Assembly: GCF_040359615.1 (NCBI RefSeq)
Contig: NZ_CP132942.1
Coordinates: 2,108,001-2,172,000 of the forward strand
Source: Tunturibacter psychrotolerans
GTDB lineage: Bacteria > Acidobacteriota > Terriglobia > Terriglobales > Acidobacteriaceae
Length of the DNA: 64,000 nucleotides
Reading direction: 5' to 3'
Shown here: positions 25,464 to 34,123 of the stretch, one piece after another
Position numbering within the stretch: position 1 is the first letter of the stretch
Layout: each line of letters starts with the position of its first letter
The notes under the pieces: model-generated
Told to the model about the DNA's origin: nothing
The model's input: only the letters and a program-made list of their open reading frames with translations
The model's database searches: none
Program-made: the position numbers and the translations under genes

Positions 25464-26639
25464 ATGTTGCGATTTTCGACAGCGGGAGAGAGCCACGGGG
25501 AGAGCCTGGTGGCGATGGTGAGTGGGCTGCCCGCGGGGGTGGTCGTCGAGCAGGAATTTATTGATCGGGAGATGTGGCGGCGGCAGAAGGGATATGGCCG
25601 CGGTGGGCGGATGCGGATCGAGCGGGACTCGGCGCATATTTTGAGCGGCGTGAGGCATGGCAAGACGATCGGGTCGCCGATTGCAATGGTGATTGCGAAT
25701 AACGACTGGAAGAACTGGACGGAGATTCTGCCGGTGGAGGCGGGAGATGCGACGAAGCATAAAGCTGTCGCTTCGCCGCGGCCTGGGCATGCGGATCTGG
25801 CGGGGAGTTTGAAGTACGACTTTCCGGATGCGCGGTATGTGCTGGAGCGGGCGAGTGCGAGGGAGAGTGCGGCGCGGGTGGCGGCGGGTGCGGTGGCGAA
25901 GATGTTGCTGCGGGCCGTGGGTGTTGAGGTTGCTAGCCATGTGATTCGCGTGGGGAAGGCGGAGCTCGGAAGGGCGGCGACGTGGGAGGAGATTGCGGCG
26001 CTGCAGTTGAAGGATGAGGTTTTGTTGAACTGCGTGGATGCGGAGGCCGAGGCTGCGATGAAGGCTGAGGTCGATGCGGTGCTGCGGACGGGCGATACCG
26101 TGGGCGGGGTGTTTGAGGTGGTGGTGCATGGTCTGCCTCCGGGTGTGGGGACGCATGCGAATTGGGATGAGCGTTTGGATGGGTTGTTGGCGCAGGCGGT
26201 GATGAGTCTGCAGGCGGTGAAGGCGGTGGAGCTGGGGCGTGGGGTGACGGCGGCGGAGTCGGTGGGGTCGGCGGTGCATGATGCGATTGGGTATGAGGGT
26301 GCTGATCAGGCGTTTACGAAGTTTTCGCGGGAGCAGAATAATGCCGGTGGAGTTGAGGGTGGGATTTCGAATGGCGAGGATGTTGTGGTGCGGGGGTATT
26401 TGAAGCCGATTTCTACGTTAAGACGGCCGCTGGGTTCGGTGAGTTTTGAGACGCGTGAGCCGGTGAAGGCTGCGTATGAGCGGAGCGATGTTTGTGTGGT
26501 TCCGGCGGCTGGTGTTGCGGCGGAGGCGATGGTTGCGCTGACGGTGGCGCGGCTGGTGGTGGAGAAGTTTGGCGGTGACTCGCTGCGTGAGATGCAGCGA
26601 AATTTCAATGGCTATTGTGAGCAGATTCGAGCGTATTGA
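25464..26639 (+). CDS. aroC: Chorismate synthase
   Basis: The 391-residue protein makes chorismate from EPSP, the last step of the shikimate pathway, using reduced FMN. Motifs: GESHGESLVAMVSGLPAG at the N-terminus, RHGKTIGSPIAM, RPGHADLAGSLKYDF, RASARESAARVAAGA, and EGGISNGEDV and RSDVCVVPAAGV-like sequence near the end. It opens an operon with def, a small membrane gene, fmt and rsmB; def starts directly after its stop. Confidence 0.98.
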   Translation: MLRFSTAGESHGESLVAMVSGLPAGVVVEQEFIDREMWRRQKGYGRGGRMRIERDSAHILSGVRHGKTIGSPIAMVIANNDWKNWTEILPVEAGDATKHKAVASPRPGHADLAGSLKYDFPDARYVLERASARESAARVAAGAVAKMLLRAVGVEVASHVIRVGKAELGRAATWEEIAALQLKDEVLLNCVDAEAEAAMKAEVDAVLRTGDTVGGVFEVVVHGLPPGVGTHANWDERLDGLLAQAVMSLQAVKAVELGRGVTAAESVGSAVHDAIGYEGADQAFTKFSREQNNAGGVEGGISNGEDVVVRGYLKPISTLRRPLGSVSFETREPVKAAYERSDVCVVPAAGVAAEAMVALTVARLVVEKFGGDSLREMQRNFNGYCEQIRAY

Positions 26640-27179
26640 GTGACGACTAAGGCGACTGAGAAGAAGACGAAGATTCATGAAGTGGTTAAGTGGCCGGATC
26701 CGGTGCTGGCGAAGCGCGGGGAGACGGTGACGGTGTTTGACGCGAAGCTGAAGAAGCTGACCGACGAGATGTTCGAGTCGATGTATGAGGCGCAGGGGAT
26801 TGGGCTGGCGGCGCCGCAGATTGCGATCTCGCAACGGATTACGGTTATCGATGTGAGCTTTAAGAAGAATCCGGAGGAGAAGATTGTGCTGATCAATCCG
26901 GAGATTATTGAGCGTGAAGGCAAGCAGGTGGAGGAGGAGGGGTGCCTGAGTCTGCCGGAGATTCGGGAGAAGGTTTCGCGGGCGGAGTGGGTGAAGGTGA
27001 AGGCGCAGGATGTGACGGGGGAGTGGTTCGAGATTGAAGGGACGGAGTTGCTGGCGCGGGCGATGCAGCATGAGATCGATCATCTTGATGGGGTGCTGTT
27101 TATTGATCGGTTGAGCCGGTTGAAGCGGGATTTGGTGATTCGGAAGATCAAGAAATTGATTAAGAATGGTGAGTGGTGA
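26640..27179 (+). CDS. def: Peptide deformylase
   Basis: The 179-residue protein carries all three deformylase motifs: GIGLAAPQI, EEGCLSLPE and QHEIDHLDGVLF, which supply the metal-binding Cys and two His and the catalytic Glu. It removes the formyl group from new proteins. The start is a GTG directly after the aroC stop codon. fmt, whose product adds the formyl group, lies 0.3 kb downstream in the same operon. Confidence 0.98.
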   Translation: MTTKATEKKTKIHEVVKWPDPVLAKRGETVTVFDAKLKKLTDEMFESMYEAQGIGLAAPQIAISQRITVIDVSFKKNPEEKIVLINPEIIEREGKQVEEEGCLSLPEIREKVSRAEWVKVKAQDVTGEWFEIEGTELLARAMQHEIDHLDGVLFIDRLSRLKRDLVIRKIKKLIKNGEW

Positions 27180-27209
27180 AGCACTGCTCCATGACGTAGC
27201 ATTGCTCGA

Positions 27210-27479
27210 ATGAGTGGAACTGTGAAGTTCGCGCTTCTTTGCGGCCTGGGCGGTGTAGCGGTACCCGTAGGCATAATGGCCTCCAATTCTCAAATCTCGA
27301 CAAATGTGCTTCTCGCATTGTGGCCGACATCCATATTTGGGATTGGTTTCAACGGGCCGACGTTCTCGCCTCTGGGGATCATTATCGGGGCGATCGAATT
27401 AGGTGGAAATTTCCTTATTTACGCCTCGGCAGGTCTTTTGATTGCCGTAACAAGTCGGCGAATCTGGGGGAAGAAATGA
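27210..27479 (+). CDS. Hypothetical small membrane protein
   Basis: The 89-residue product has two or three hydrophobic segments (FALLCGLGGVAVPVGIMA, a Leu/Phe/Gly-rich middle, and FLIYASAGLLIAVT) and a short basic end. It lies between def and fmt, 30 bases after the first, and its stop overlaps the fmt start (ATGA), so it is co-translated with fmt. I do not recognise a family; it is an unusual insertion in a conserved gene pair. Confidence 0.7.
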   Translation: MSGTVKFALLCGLGGVAVPVGIMASNSQISTNVLLALWPTSIFGIGFNGPTFSPLGIIIGAIELGGNFLIYASAGLLIAVTSRRIWGKK

Positions 27480-28408
27480 GACTAGTTTTTTGTGGGACGC
27501 CGGAGTTCGCAGTACCAACGCTTGAAGCGGTGATTGCGGCGGGGCATGAGGTTGCGCTGGTGGTGACACAGCCGGATCGCGCAGCGGGACGCGGGCTGGA
27601 GGTGAATGTGCCTCCGGTGAAAGAGGCAGCGCTGAAGCACGGCCTGCCGGTAGTGCAGCCTGAGAAGATCAAGAACAACGTTGAATTCAGAGAGCGTCTG
27701 GAGAAGATCGCGCCGGATGCGATTCTTGTGGTGGCGTATGGGCGGATTATTCCGCAGTGGATGCTGGAGCTGCCGCGATTTGGGAATATCAATCTCCATG
27801 GATCGCTGCTGCCTAAGTATCGTGGGGCTGCGCCGATCCAGTGGGCTGTGGCTTGCGGCGAAGTGGTGACGGGCGTGACGACGATGCGGCTCGATGCGGG
27901 GCTTGATACAGGCGATATGCTGCTGGCGCAGGTGTGTCCGATTGGGCAGGAGGAGACGGCAGAGGATGTGTATGGGTGTCTTGCTCCGTTGGGTGCGGAG
28001 TTGATGGTAGAGACGCTGAAGAGGCTGGAGGCGGGAAAGATTTGCCCTGAGGTGCAGGATCATTCGCTGGCTACGCTGGCTCCGATTTTGAAGCGGGAGG
28101 ATGGGCTGATCGATTTCTCGCGGACGGCGCAGCAGATCTATGACAGGTGGCGCGGGTTTCAGCCATGGCCGGGGGCGCATACGACGTTGCGCGGGAAGAA
28201 ATTGATTGTGGGGAAGATGAAGATTGGTGGAGAGCGCTCGGTTGCTCAAGGGGAGTTGCTGGTGGAGGGAGAGGCGATGCTTCTTGGGTGCGCGGACAAG
28301 AGGGCGGTGGAGCTGCTTGAGGTGCAGATGGAAGGGAAGAAGAAGATGAGCGCGGCTGAGTTTTTGCATGGGTATCAGGTGAAGAGCGGCGAACGGTTGG
28401 GACTATGA
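27476..28408 (+). CDS. fmt: Methionyl-tRNA formyltransferase
   Basis: The 310-residue protein has the family start MRLVFCGTPEFAVPTLEA, the folate-binding and catalytic segment NINLHGSLLPKYRGAAPIQWA (Asn, His and later Asp), and TTMRLDAGLDTGDML. It formylates initiator Met-tRNA. The ATG overlaps the upstream small membrane gene and its own stop overlaps the next ATG, so translation of the three genes is coupled. Confidence 0.98.
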   Translation: MRLVFCGTPEFAVPTLEAVIAAGHEVALVVTQPDRAAGRGLEVNVPPVKEAALKHGLPVVQPEKIKNNVEFRERLEKIAPDAILVVAYGRIIPQWMLELPRFGNINLHGSLLPKYRGAAPIQWAVACGEVVTGVTTMRLDAGLDTGDMLLAQVCPIGQEETAEDVYGCLAPLGAELMVETLKRLEAGKICPEVQDHSLATLAPILKREDGLIDFSRTAQQIYDRWRGFQPWPGAHTTLRGKKLIVGKMKIGGERSVAQGELLVEGEAMLLGCADKRAVELLEVQMEGKKKMSAAEFLHGYQVKSGERLGL

Positions 28409-29778
28409 AGGACGAGTCGAAGGTGGGAGTGGGAAAGCCGAAGCATTTGAAGCCTGGTGGTGCGAAGGCAGTTGCGGGTGAGACGGGGGTGGTGCGGAAG
28501 AGGCCTGTGTCTGCGGGGCCTACGGCTTCGGTGGAAGCGGCGGTAGCGAAGATTACGCCTGCGCGGCTGGCTGCTTTTGAGATTTTGAAGTTGGTGGGAG
28601 AGAACAAGGGGCACAGCGATGAGTTGTTGCACTCGGCGCGGGTGGATGGGTTGTCGCCGGAGGATCGGAACCTGACGACTGCGCTGGTGATGGGGGTACT
28701 GCGTTGGCAGATTGCGCTGGATGCTCGGGTGCGCGGGTTGTTGCAGCGGCCGGAGCAGCGGCTGGCGGAGCCGGTGTCGATTGCATTGAGGATGGGGGCG
28801 TTTCAATTGCTGCACTTGGAGAGGATTCCGGCGCATGCGGCTTTAAGTGAGAGTGTGGAGTTGTGTCGGGCGGCAGGGGAGCCACATGCGACGGGGATGG
28901 TGAATGCGGTGCTGCGGAAGTTGGCGGCGGCGCAGAGGCCGGGTGTACGGATCCATGAGTCGGTGGCGGCGTTTGCTGAGAGGCTGGGGCATCCGCGATG
29001 GATGGTGGAACGGTGGGTGGCGGCGTATGGGCGTGAGGCGGCGCTGAAGATATGTGAGGCGGATCAGCAGGAGCCGGTGGAGGGTGCGATGTTCGCCGAA
29101 CGGGGAGGGGATTGGCCGGTGATGGATGATGGGTCGCGTTTGGTGGCTGAGATTGCTGCGGCGGCGATGCCGGGGGCGAAGCGGGTTTGGGATGGCTGCG
29201 CTGCTCCTGGGGGGAAGACTTTGATTTTGGCGAAACGGTTGGGTGGGGCGGAGATTGTGGCGAGTGATGTGAGTGCGAAACGACTGGCGCAGACGGAGGC
29301 CAGGCTGCGGCGATATGCGTATGCGGAACGCGTTGGGTTTGCGGTTGCCGATGCGGCACAGGCTAAGGGTGTTGTGGGAGAGTTTGATTTAATTTTGTGC
29401 GATGTGCCTTGCTCGGGGACTGGGACGATGGCGGGGAATCCGGAGATTCGGCATCGGTTGAAGGTGGAGGAGTTTGTGCGGCAGGCGGAGAGGCAGAGGG
29501 CGATTTTGAAGGGGGCTTTGAAGCGGTTGGGGCCGGGTGGGCAGTTGGTTTATTCGACTTGCTCGCTGGAGGCTGAGGAGTGTGAGGGGGTGGTGGATGC
29601 GGTTGTCGGTGAGGGTGTGGCGGTGCGGGTGCCGGTGGATGGGGTGATGGCGGAGCTTGCTGAACGTGGAGTGTTGGGTGCGGAGATGGGGTCGGCGGTG
29701 AGGGATGGGGCGCTTAGGACACTGCCTGGGGTGCATGGGGGCGATGGTTTTTATGCGGTGATTCTGGAGCGGGCGTAG
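28405..29778 (+). CDS. rsmB: 16S rRNA (cytosine-5-)-methyltransferase RsmB/Sun
   Basis: The 457-residue protein has an N-terminal NusB-like helical domain (about residues 50-185, ARLAAFEILKLVGENKGHSD) and a Rossmann methyltransferase domain with the SAM site CAAPGGKTL and the two conserved cysteines in CDVPCSGTG and YSTCSLE. It methylates C967 of 16S rRNA in E. coli. A Lys/Gly-rich leader of about 45 residues precedes the NusB-like domain. It overlaps fmt by 4 bases (ATGA). Confidence 0.96.
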   Translation: MKDESKVGVGKPKHLKPGGAKAVAGETGVVRKRPVSAGPTASVEAAVAKITPARLAAFEILKLVGENKGHSDELLHSARVDGLSPEDRNLTTALVMGVLRWQIALDARVRGLLQRPEQRLAEPVSIALRMGAFQLLHLERIPAHAALSESVELCRAAGEPHATGMVNAVLRKLAAAQRPGVRIHESVAAFAERLGHPRWMVERWVAAYGREAALKICEADQQEPVEGAMFAERGGDWPVMDDGSRLVAEIAAAAMPGAKRVWDGCAAPGGKTLILAKRLGGAEIVASDVSAKRLAQTEARLRRYAYAERVGFAVADAAQAKGVVGEFDLILCDVPCSGTGTMAGNPEIRHRLKVEEFVRQAERQRAILKGALKRLGPGGQLVYSTCSLEAEECEGVVDAVVGEGVAVRVPVDGVMAELAERGVLGAEMGSAVRDGALRTLPGVHGGDGFYAVILERA

Positions 29779-29800
29779 AGGCGAAGCAACAGCAACTGGA

Positions 29801-30637
29801 TTAGTCGGTGAGGGTGATGTGGACGGGATCGCCTTTGACAACGCGATGGCCGGCGGGAGGGGTTTGAGCGATTACTGTGCCGATGGTGGAGACGGCGTGG
29901 GCTACGGGTGCGGTGAAGGATGGTGTGGTGGCGCTGGGTGGGGATTGCGCGGTGAGGGGAGCGGCGGGTGAGGTTGAGCTGAGGTTGAGGTCTTCGGCGC
30001 TGGCGATGTGGAGGCCGGAGGATGCGGCACGGGCAGCGGCTCCGGCGAGGGTGAGGCCGGCGAGGGAGGGCATGACGAAGGCCTGAGGGGAGCTGGTTTG
30101 TTCGGGGTCGCTGAGGAGGAGGCTGACGCGGGGGCGGTCGACTCCAACGGCGTTGGGGGCGGGGGTTTGGGCGATGACGACGCCGGGTTCGCCCGGGGCG
30201 GCGATGTGGGATACGGTGCCGAGTTCGAGGCCGAGGCGGCGGATGTTGATGGTGGCGGTGCGTTCGGACTGGCCGATGAGGTCGGGGATGGCGACTTGTT
30301 GGGCGCCTAGGCTTTCGGTGATGCGGACGGGCCAGTCGCGGCGGACCGTGAGGCCGGGGCCGGGGGATTGGGCGAGGACACGGCCGGGTGGGGTGTTGGG
30401 GGAGTAGAAGCGGTTTTCGAGGGTGAGGACGAGGCCGAGGGAGCTGGTTTTTTTGCTGGCTTCGGAGATGGTGAGGTTGGTGAGGTCGGGGACTTTGACC
30501 TCGTGGCCGTGGATGGCGAGACGCATGGTGATGAAGGCGGAGACGAGGGCTACGGTGAGCATCGCGAGGGCGCCCAGCACGATGTTGAAGAAGCGATTGA
30601 TGCTTCGGGTGACTTTTCTGGGGAGTATGGGCCTCAT
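29801..30637 (-). CDS. PASTA-domain membrane protein
   Basis: The 278-residue product has a short basic N-terminus, one transmembrane helix (IVLGALAMLTVALVSAFI) and three PASTA repeats outside the membrane, beginning near VPDLTNLTISEA, IPDLIGQSERTA and MPSLAGLTLAGA, each ending in a VIAQ(T/S)P-like strand. PASTA domains of kinases bind peptidoglycan fragments; here no kinase is attached. The third repeat is stretched by a Ser/Pro/Ala-rich insert. It is convergent with rsmB. Confidence 0.9.
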   Translation of the reverse strand: MRPILPRKVTRSINRFFNIVLGALAMLTVALVSAFITMRLAIHGHEVKVPDLTNLTISEASKKTSSLGLVLTLENRFYSPNTPPGRVLAQSPGPGLTVRRDWPVRITESLGAQQVAIPDLIGQSERTATINIRRLGLELGTVSHIAAPGEPGVVIAQTPAPNAVGVDRPRVSLLLSDPEQTSSPQAFVMPSLAGLTLAGAAARAASSGLHIASAEDLNLSSTSPAAPLTAQSPPSATTPSFTAPVAHAVSTIGTVIAQTPPAGHRVVKGDPVHITLTD

Positions 30638-30693
30638 GTGTTTTTCAGAGTATAGCGGAGGGGCGGGTGCGAGGCTGCCTTCTCTGCAGGAGA

Positions 30694-30764
30694 CCTGTCC
30701 TGCCGGACGGGCCTCCTGCGCGGAGGGCGGTCACTTCGTGACTTGTGTACCTTTTTTGGCGGGG
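30694..30764 (+). repeat. Structured intergenic repeat, copy 1
   Basis: The element begins TGTCCTGCCGGACGGG and folds into three consecutive hairpins: GTCC/GGAC (30697-30708), CCTCC/GGAGG with loop TGCGC (30712-30726) and GTCAC/GTGAC (30730-30742), followed by ACTTGTGT. A second copy near 39.94 kb has the same layout with different stem sequences. It lies directly after the TonB-dependent receptor gene. Confidence 0.75.
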
Positions 30765-33086
30765 TTAGTACTTGAAGCGGTAGCGTAGTTCGCCGAAGAT
30801 CTCTCGCGGGTCGTTGAAGTGGAAGCCGCCGAAGGTGAGGCTGTTGTCTAGGAGGACTCGGCGGTTGGTTACGTTGGTGGCGGTGACGGACGCGGTTAGT
30901 TTTTCGGTGAAGGTTTTGCCGATCGAGAGATCGAAGGTCGTGTGCTGGGGTAGGTAGGGGTTGGGGTAACGTGGGTCGGCTGGTGGGCCGTCGGGGTCGA
31001 AGCCGCCGTTGGTGAAGCCGGAGCCGTAGTAGACGTTGGTGGAGGCGGTGGTGCGCCAGGGTAGCGTGGCGTTGAAGCCTACGTTGAGGGTGTTGCGCTG
31101 GTCGTGATCGACGGGGGTGTAGCCGGGATCGACGTCGCACTCGGCTGAGGTGGGAGGAGAGCAGATGAGGCCGCCGGTGATGGCGCCGCGCTGCTCGGCG
31201 ATCTGGTTGGAGTAGGCAAGGTGAAACTGGCCTATGTTGGCGATGCGAGGGCTGCGGAGGGTTAGCTCCCAGGCGCGGATGAGGGCGCCGTCGACGGTGA
31301 CGGGGAAGTAGATGCTGGAGTCGCCGATGTTGGAGTGGTCGAGGAAGTTGTTGATTCGGGTTTTGAAGGTGTCGGCGTCGAGAAGCCAGCCGCGGTAGGG
31401 GATTTGAACGCCGAACTGATGCTCTTCGTCGCGTTCGCCGTGGAGCGGGGCGAAGCTGGTGCCTGCGCTGAGGGCGAAGTTTTGAAGGTTGCAGGTGCCG
31501 TCGGCGATGGAGGTGGCGGAGCAACCGAAGGTGAGTAGAGGCGGGGGTTGGTAGAAGCGGCCGTAGAAGCCGCGGAAGACCCAGTTGAGTTTGGGGATGC
31601 GGAGAGCTACGCCGAAGCGTGGGTCAGTTTCGTTTTCAGTGAACTCGCCTTGAAAGTGGGTTTGGCGCAGGCCGGCGATGAGGGTGAGCCAGGAGGTGGG
31701 TTTGTAGTTATCGGAGATGAACTCTTCGATGACGCCGCCGGAGGCTGAGTCGGGCGTGAGGAAGGGTGCGGTGCCGGAGCCGTCGTTGAAGATGGCGCCG
31801 AAGAGGTAGTTGTCGTGCTGTCCGAAGGAGTAGAAGCCGGCCTGGATGGTGTTGCGGGCGAGCTCGGTGGTCATGTTGGCTTGTGCTCCGGCGTAGGTGG
31901 AGCTGCGGTCGGAGGTGGTGGCTACGGGGATGTCGTTGGGGTTGGATCCGTAGTCGGCGCGGTTGTAGTGGAAGAAGGGCGAGACCTGGAGGACGGTGGC
32001 GGGGTTGAAGGTGTGAAGCCAGGAGAAGGCAGCGACGGCGTCGGTTTCGTGCTGGCCGTCGCGGAGTCCGCTGGATTGGAACTGCTGGTTCCCGGGGCTG
32101 TTGGGGTCGGGGTCGTAGGGGATCTGAAAGTAGTCGGCGCGGACCTGGGTGATGAGGCGGAGTTGGTCTTTGGGTGTGGTGTTGTAGAGGAAAGATGCGA
32201 AGCCGCCATAGCCGTTGGTGGCGTCGTGGACGACGACTCCGGTGGGTGGGGAGAGGCCGTAGTCGCTGCGGTTGCCGTTGAGGCTGGCATAGTAGGCGAA
32301 CTTTTCGGTGTGGTCACCGAAGTTGAGCTGGTCGTTGGTCTGGAGGAAGCTGCCTGCCGAGAGGATGAGCTCGGCCTGGCGGTTGCGCTCGAAGCCGGTG
32401 CGGGGGACGACGTTGAAGACGCCGTAGGTGCGGTCGCCTACGTCGGAGGTGTAGCTGCCGCGTTGGATCTCGATGTAGTCGATGTCCTTGGGGTCGATCT
32501 GCGCACCGAGGTTGCTGGCGATGTTGGTGTTGGGGATTTGGACGCCGTCAAGGAGCCAGGAGACCTGGTGGCCGCCGCGCATGTGGAGCATGTCGTGGGT
32601 GATGTAGGCGCCGGGGACGTAGTCGGTGATCATGGCGAGGGAGTTAGTGCGGTCGGCGCCGGGGGTTTGGGTGATGTCGTCGCGGCTGATGAGGGTGGTG
32701 GGGGTGACGGTGTTGATGTTGGCGGTGTTCACGTCAGTGGTGACGTTAGTGGTTTGTTCGATGGTGCCGAGTTGGAGTTCGATGTGGAGTATGGGCGCGG
32801 TGTCGGAAGCTAGCGTGAGAGTTTGTTTTGCCGTGTCGAAGCCAAGTTCAGAGATGGTGATGGTGTAGTCGCCGAGGGGGAGGGATGGGATGGTGAAGGA
32901 GCCGTCCTGCGCGGTGGTGGTGGATTTGGTGAAGGCGGAGTTTGTTGCGCGGAGTTCGATGCGTGCGTTGGCGATGGGGCGGTGCTGGGGGTCGTGGACG
33001 ACTCCGTGGAGTTGGCTGAAGATGGTGGCTCGAGCGGTGACGGCGGCGAGAAATGACAGGAGACAGAGTAGAGCAAGCTTGCGCAT
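30765..33086 (-). CDS. TonB-dependent receptor with N-terminal carboxypeptidase-regulatory domain
   Basis: The 773-residue protein has a signal peptide (ALLCLLSFLAAVTARA), a carboxypeptidase regulatory-like beta domain (LHGVVHDPQHRPIANARIEL), a plug domain (NSLAMITDYVPGAYITHDML, IQRGSYTSDVGD) and a beta-barrel ending in the aromatic strand FGELRYRFKY. It imports a substrate across the outer membrane using TonB energy. The substrate is unknown. A small Cys/His-rich secreted protein is encoded just upstream on the same strand, hinting at a metal or metal complex. Confidence 0.94.
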   Translation of the reverse strand: MRKLALLCLLSFLAAVTARATIFSQLHGVVHDPQHRPIANARIELRATNSAFTKSTTTAQDGSFTIPSLPLGDYTITISELGFDTAKQTLTLASDTAPILHIELQLGTIEQTTNVTTDVNTANINTVTPTTLISRDDITQTPGADRTNSLAMITDYVPGAYITHDMLHMRGGHQVSWLLDGVQIPNTNIASNLGAQIDPKDIDYIEIQRGSYTSDVGDRTYGVFNVVPRTGFERNRQAELILSAGSFLQTNDQLNFGDHTEKFAYYASLNGNRSDYGLSPPTGVVVHDATNGYGGFASFLYNTTPKDQLRLITQVRADYFQIPYDPDPNSPGNQQFQSSGLRDGQHETDAVAAFSWLHTFNPATVLQVSPFFHYNRADYGSNPNDIPVATTSDRSSTYAGAQANMTTELARNTIQAGFYSFGQHDNYLFGAIFNDGSGTAPFLTPDSASGGVIEEFISDNYKPTSWLTLIAGLRQTHFQGEFTENETDPRFGVALRIPKLNWVFRGFYGRFYQPPPLLTFGCSATSIADGTCNLQNFALSAGTSFAPLHGERDEEHQFGVQIPYRGWLLDADTFKTRINNFLDHSNIGDSSIYFPVTVDGALIRAWELTLRSPRIANIGQFHLAYSNQIAEQRGAITGGLICSPPTSAECDVDPGYTPVDHDQRNTLNVGFNATLPWRTTASTNVYYGSGFTNGGFDPDGPPADPRYPNPYLPQHTTFDLSIGKTFTEKLTASVTATNVTNRRVLLDNSLTFGGFHFNDPREIFGELRYRFKY

Positions 33087-33195
33087 GGGAATTTTCCTCG
33101 TCAGGTAGCTGACGGAGTTGGAACTGCGGAACAGGACGGCAGCGCGACGTGCTCTCGCGAATGGCGGGAGGTGCGTCGGCTGCTGGTCGGGTCGC

Positions 33196-33603
33196 TTAGA
33201 GGGAGAAGGAGGGAGGGCCGCGCTTTTGGCGGGAGCGATCGAAGGCTACGCGGGCGCGGGCTTCGGTCTGGGTTGTGACGGAGGGGTGGCTGACGATCTC
33301 TGCAAAGATGAGGGAGGCAGTGTGGGACGAGAGTTCTCCGTGCTGAATCTGGGTGACGGCCGCTGGATATGAAGGGCACTTTTGCGGGATCGTCGAGACG
33401 TTGTGACTCGAGCTGGAGGACTCTGTCTGGTCCATGTTCATCATGCAGTGATGGGCGCCGTTCCGTCTGCAACAGGCCGGAAGATTCGCTGCGGTGCTGG
33501 CGGTGAGAGCCAGTAGCGGCGAGATCAGCGGTGCGCTGAAGAGGAGGAGTAACGTAATGCCGATTAGGCGTCGCACGGTTTCATTGTAACGGAGGACTGT
33601 CAC
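33196..33603 (-). CDS. Small secreted Cys/His-rich protein linked to the TonB receptor
   Basis: The 135-residue frame has a hydrophobic N-terminal signal (IGITLLLLFSAPLISPLLALTA) followed by LPACCRRNGAHHCMMNMD and a later KCP. The CC...HHCMM cluster could bind a soft metal such as copper. The start may be the GTG at 33603 or an in-frame GTG nine codons later that directly precedes the signal. It lies about 110 bases upstream of the TonB-dependent receptor in the same direction. The metal role is an inference only. Confidence 0.7.
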   Translation of the reverse strand: MTVLRYNETVRRLIGITLLLLFSAPLISPLLALTASTAANLPACCRRNGAHHCMMNMDQTESSSSSHNVSTIPQKCPSYPAAVTQIQHGELSSHTASLIFAEIVSHPSVTTQTEARARVAFDRSRQKRGPPSFSL

Positions 33604-33669
33604 GGAAATGTCACGGCGGGGGAAGTGTGGATGGACAGCAAAGTGCTTAGATATTCTGAGGGACAGGAG

Positions 33670-34092
33670 ATGAAATTGAAACTAGCCACTGTTTTGTTAA
33701 CGCTTGTTCTTGCGTGTTTTGCGAATGCGGAGGATTCATCCTCGAAGATTCAGATTGAACCCCTTCTTCAAAGGACATCTTCCTGGGACGGCACACCCTA
33801 CAAGGCTTACCCGGTTGGGCAGCCGAAGATTACCGTTTTGAAGATCACGATTCCGCCGCGGACGACGATGAAGTGGCATTCGCATCCATTTCCAAACGCT
33901 GGGTATGTTCTTTCTGGTGATCTGACGGTTGAGAAAAGGGACGGGACTACAAAGCATTTCGTGGCGGGTGAGGTCATCGCGGAGACAGTCAACAGTGTGC
34001 ATCGAGGTGTCACGGGTGATGCAGGTACAGTGCTGATTGTTTACTATTCCGGAAACTCTGAGCTCCCGTTATCTATAAGCGACGAGAAGTAG
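33670..34092 (+). CDS. Secreted cupin-domain protein
   Basis: The 140-residue product has a signal peptide (LATVLLTLVLACFANA) and a single cupin domain: the first motif region TMKWHSHPFPNAGYVLSGDLTV gives two His and later residues, and VNSVHRGVTGD the last His, so a metal ion could bind. The frame is open 15 codons upstream but the ATG with CAGGAG in front is chosen. Single cupins of this type may be enzymes or sensors; substrate unknown. Confidence 0.87.
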   Translation: MKLKLATVLLTLVLACFANAEDSSSKIQIEPLLQRTSSWDGTPYKAYPVGQPKITVLKITIPPRTTMKWHSHPFPNAGYVLSGDLTVEKRDGTTKHFVAGEVIAETVNSVHRGVTGDAGTVLIVYYSGNSELPLSISDEK

Positions 34093-34123
34093 CAGACTGC
34101 GGACTGTTGTCGCGATGGAGGTC

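Noticed and set aside
31815-32813. A 332-codon open frame antisense to the TonB-dependent receptor
   Set aside because: Its Gly/Val/Glu-rich composition is what GC-rich DNA gives opposite a real gene; the minus-strand receptor has clear domains throughout.
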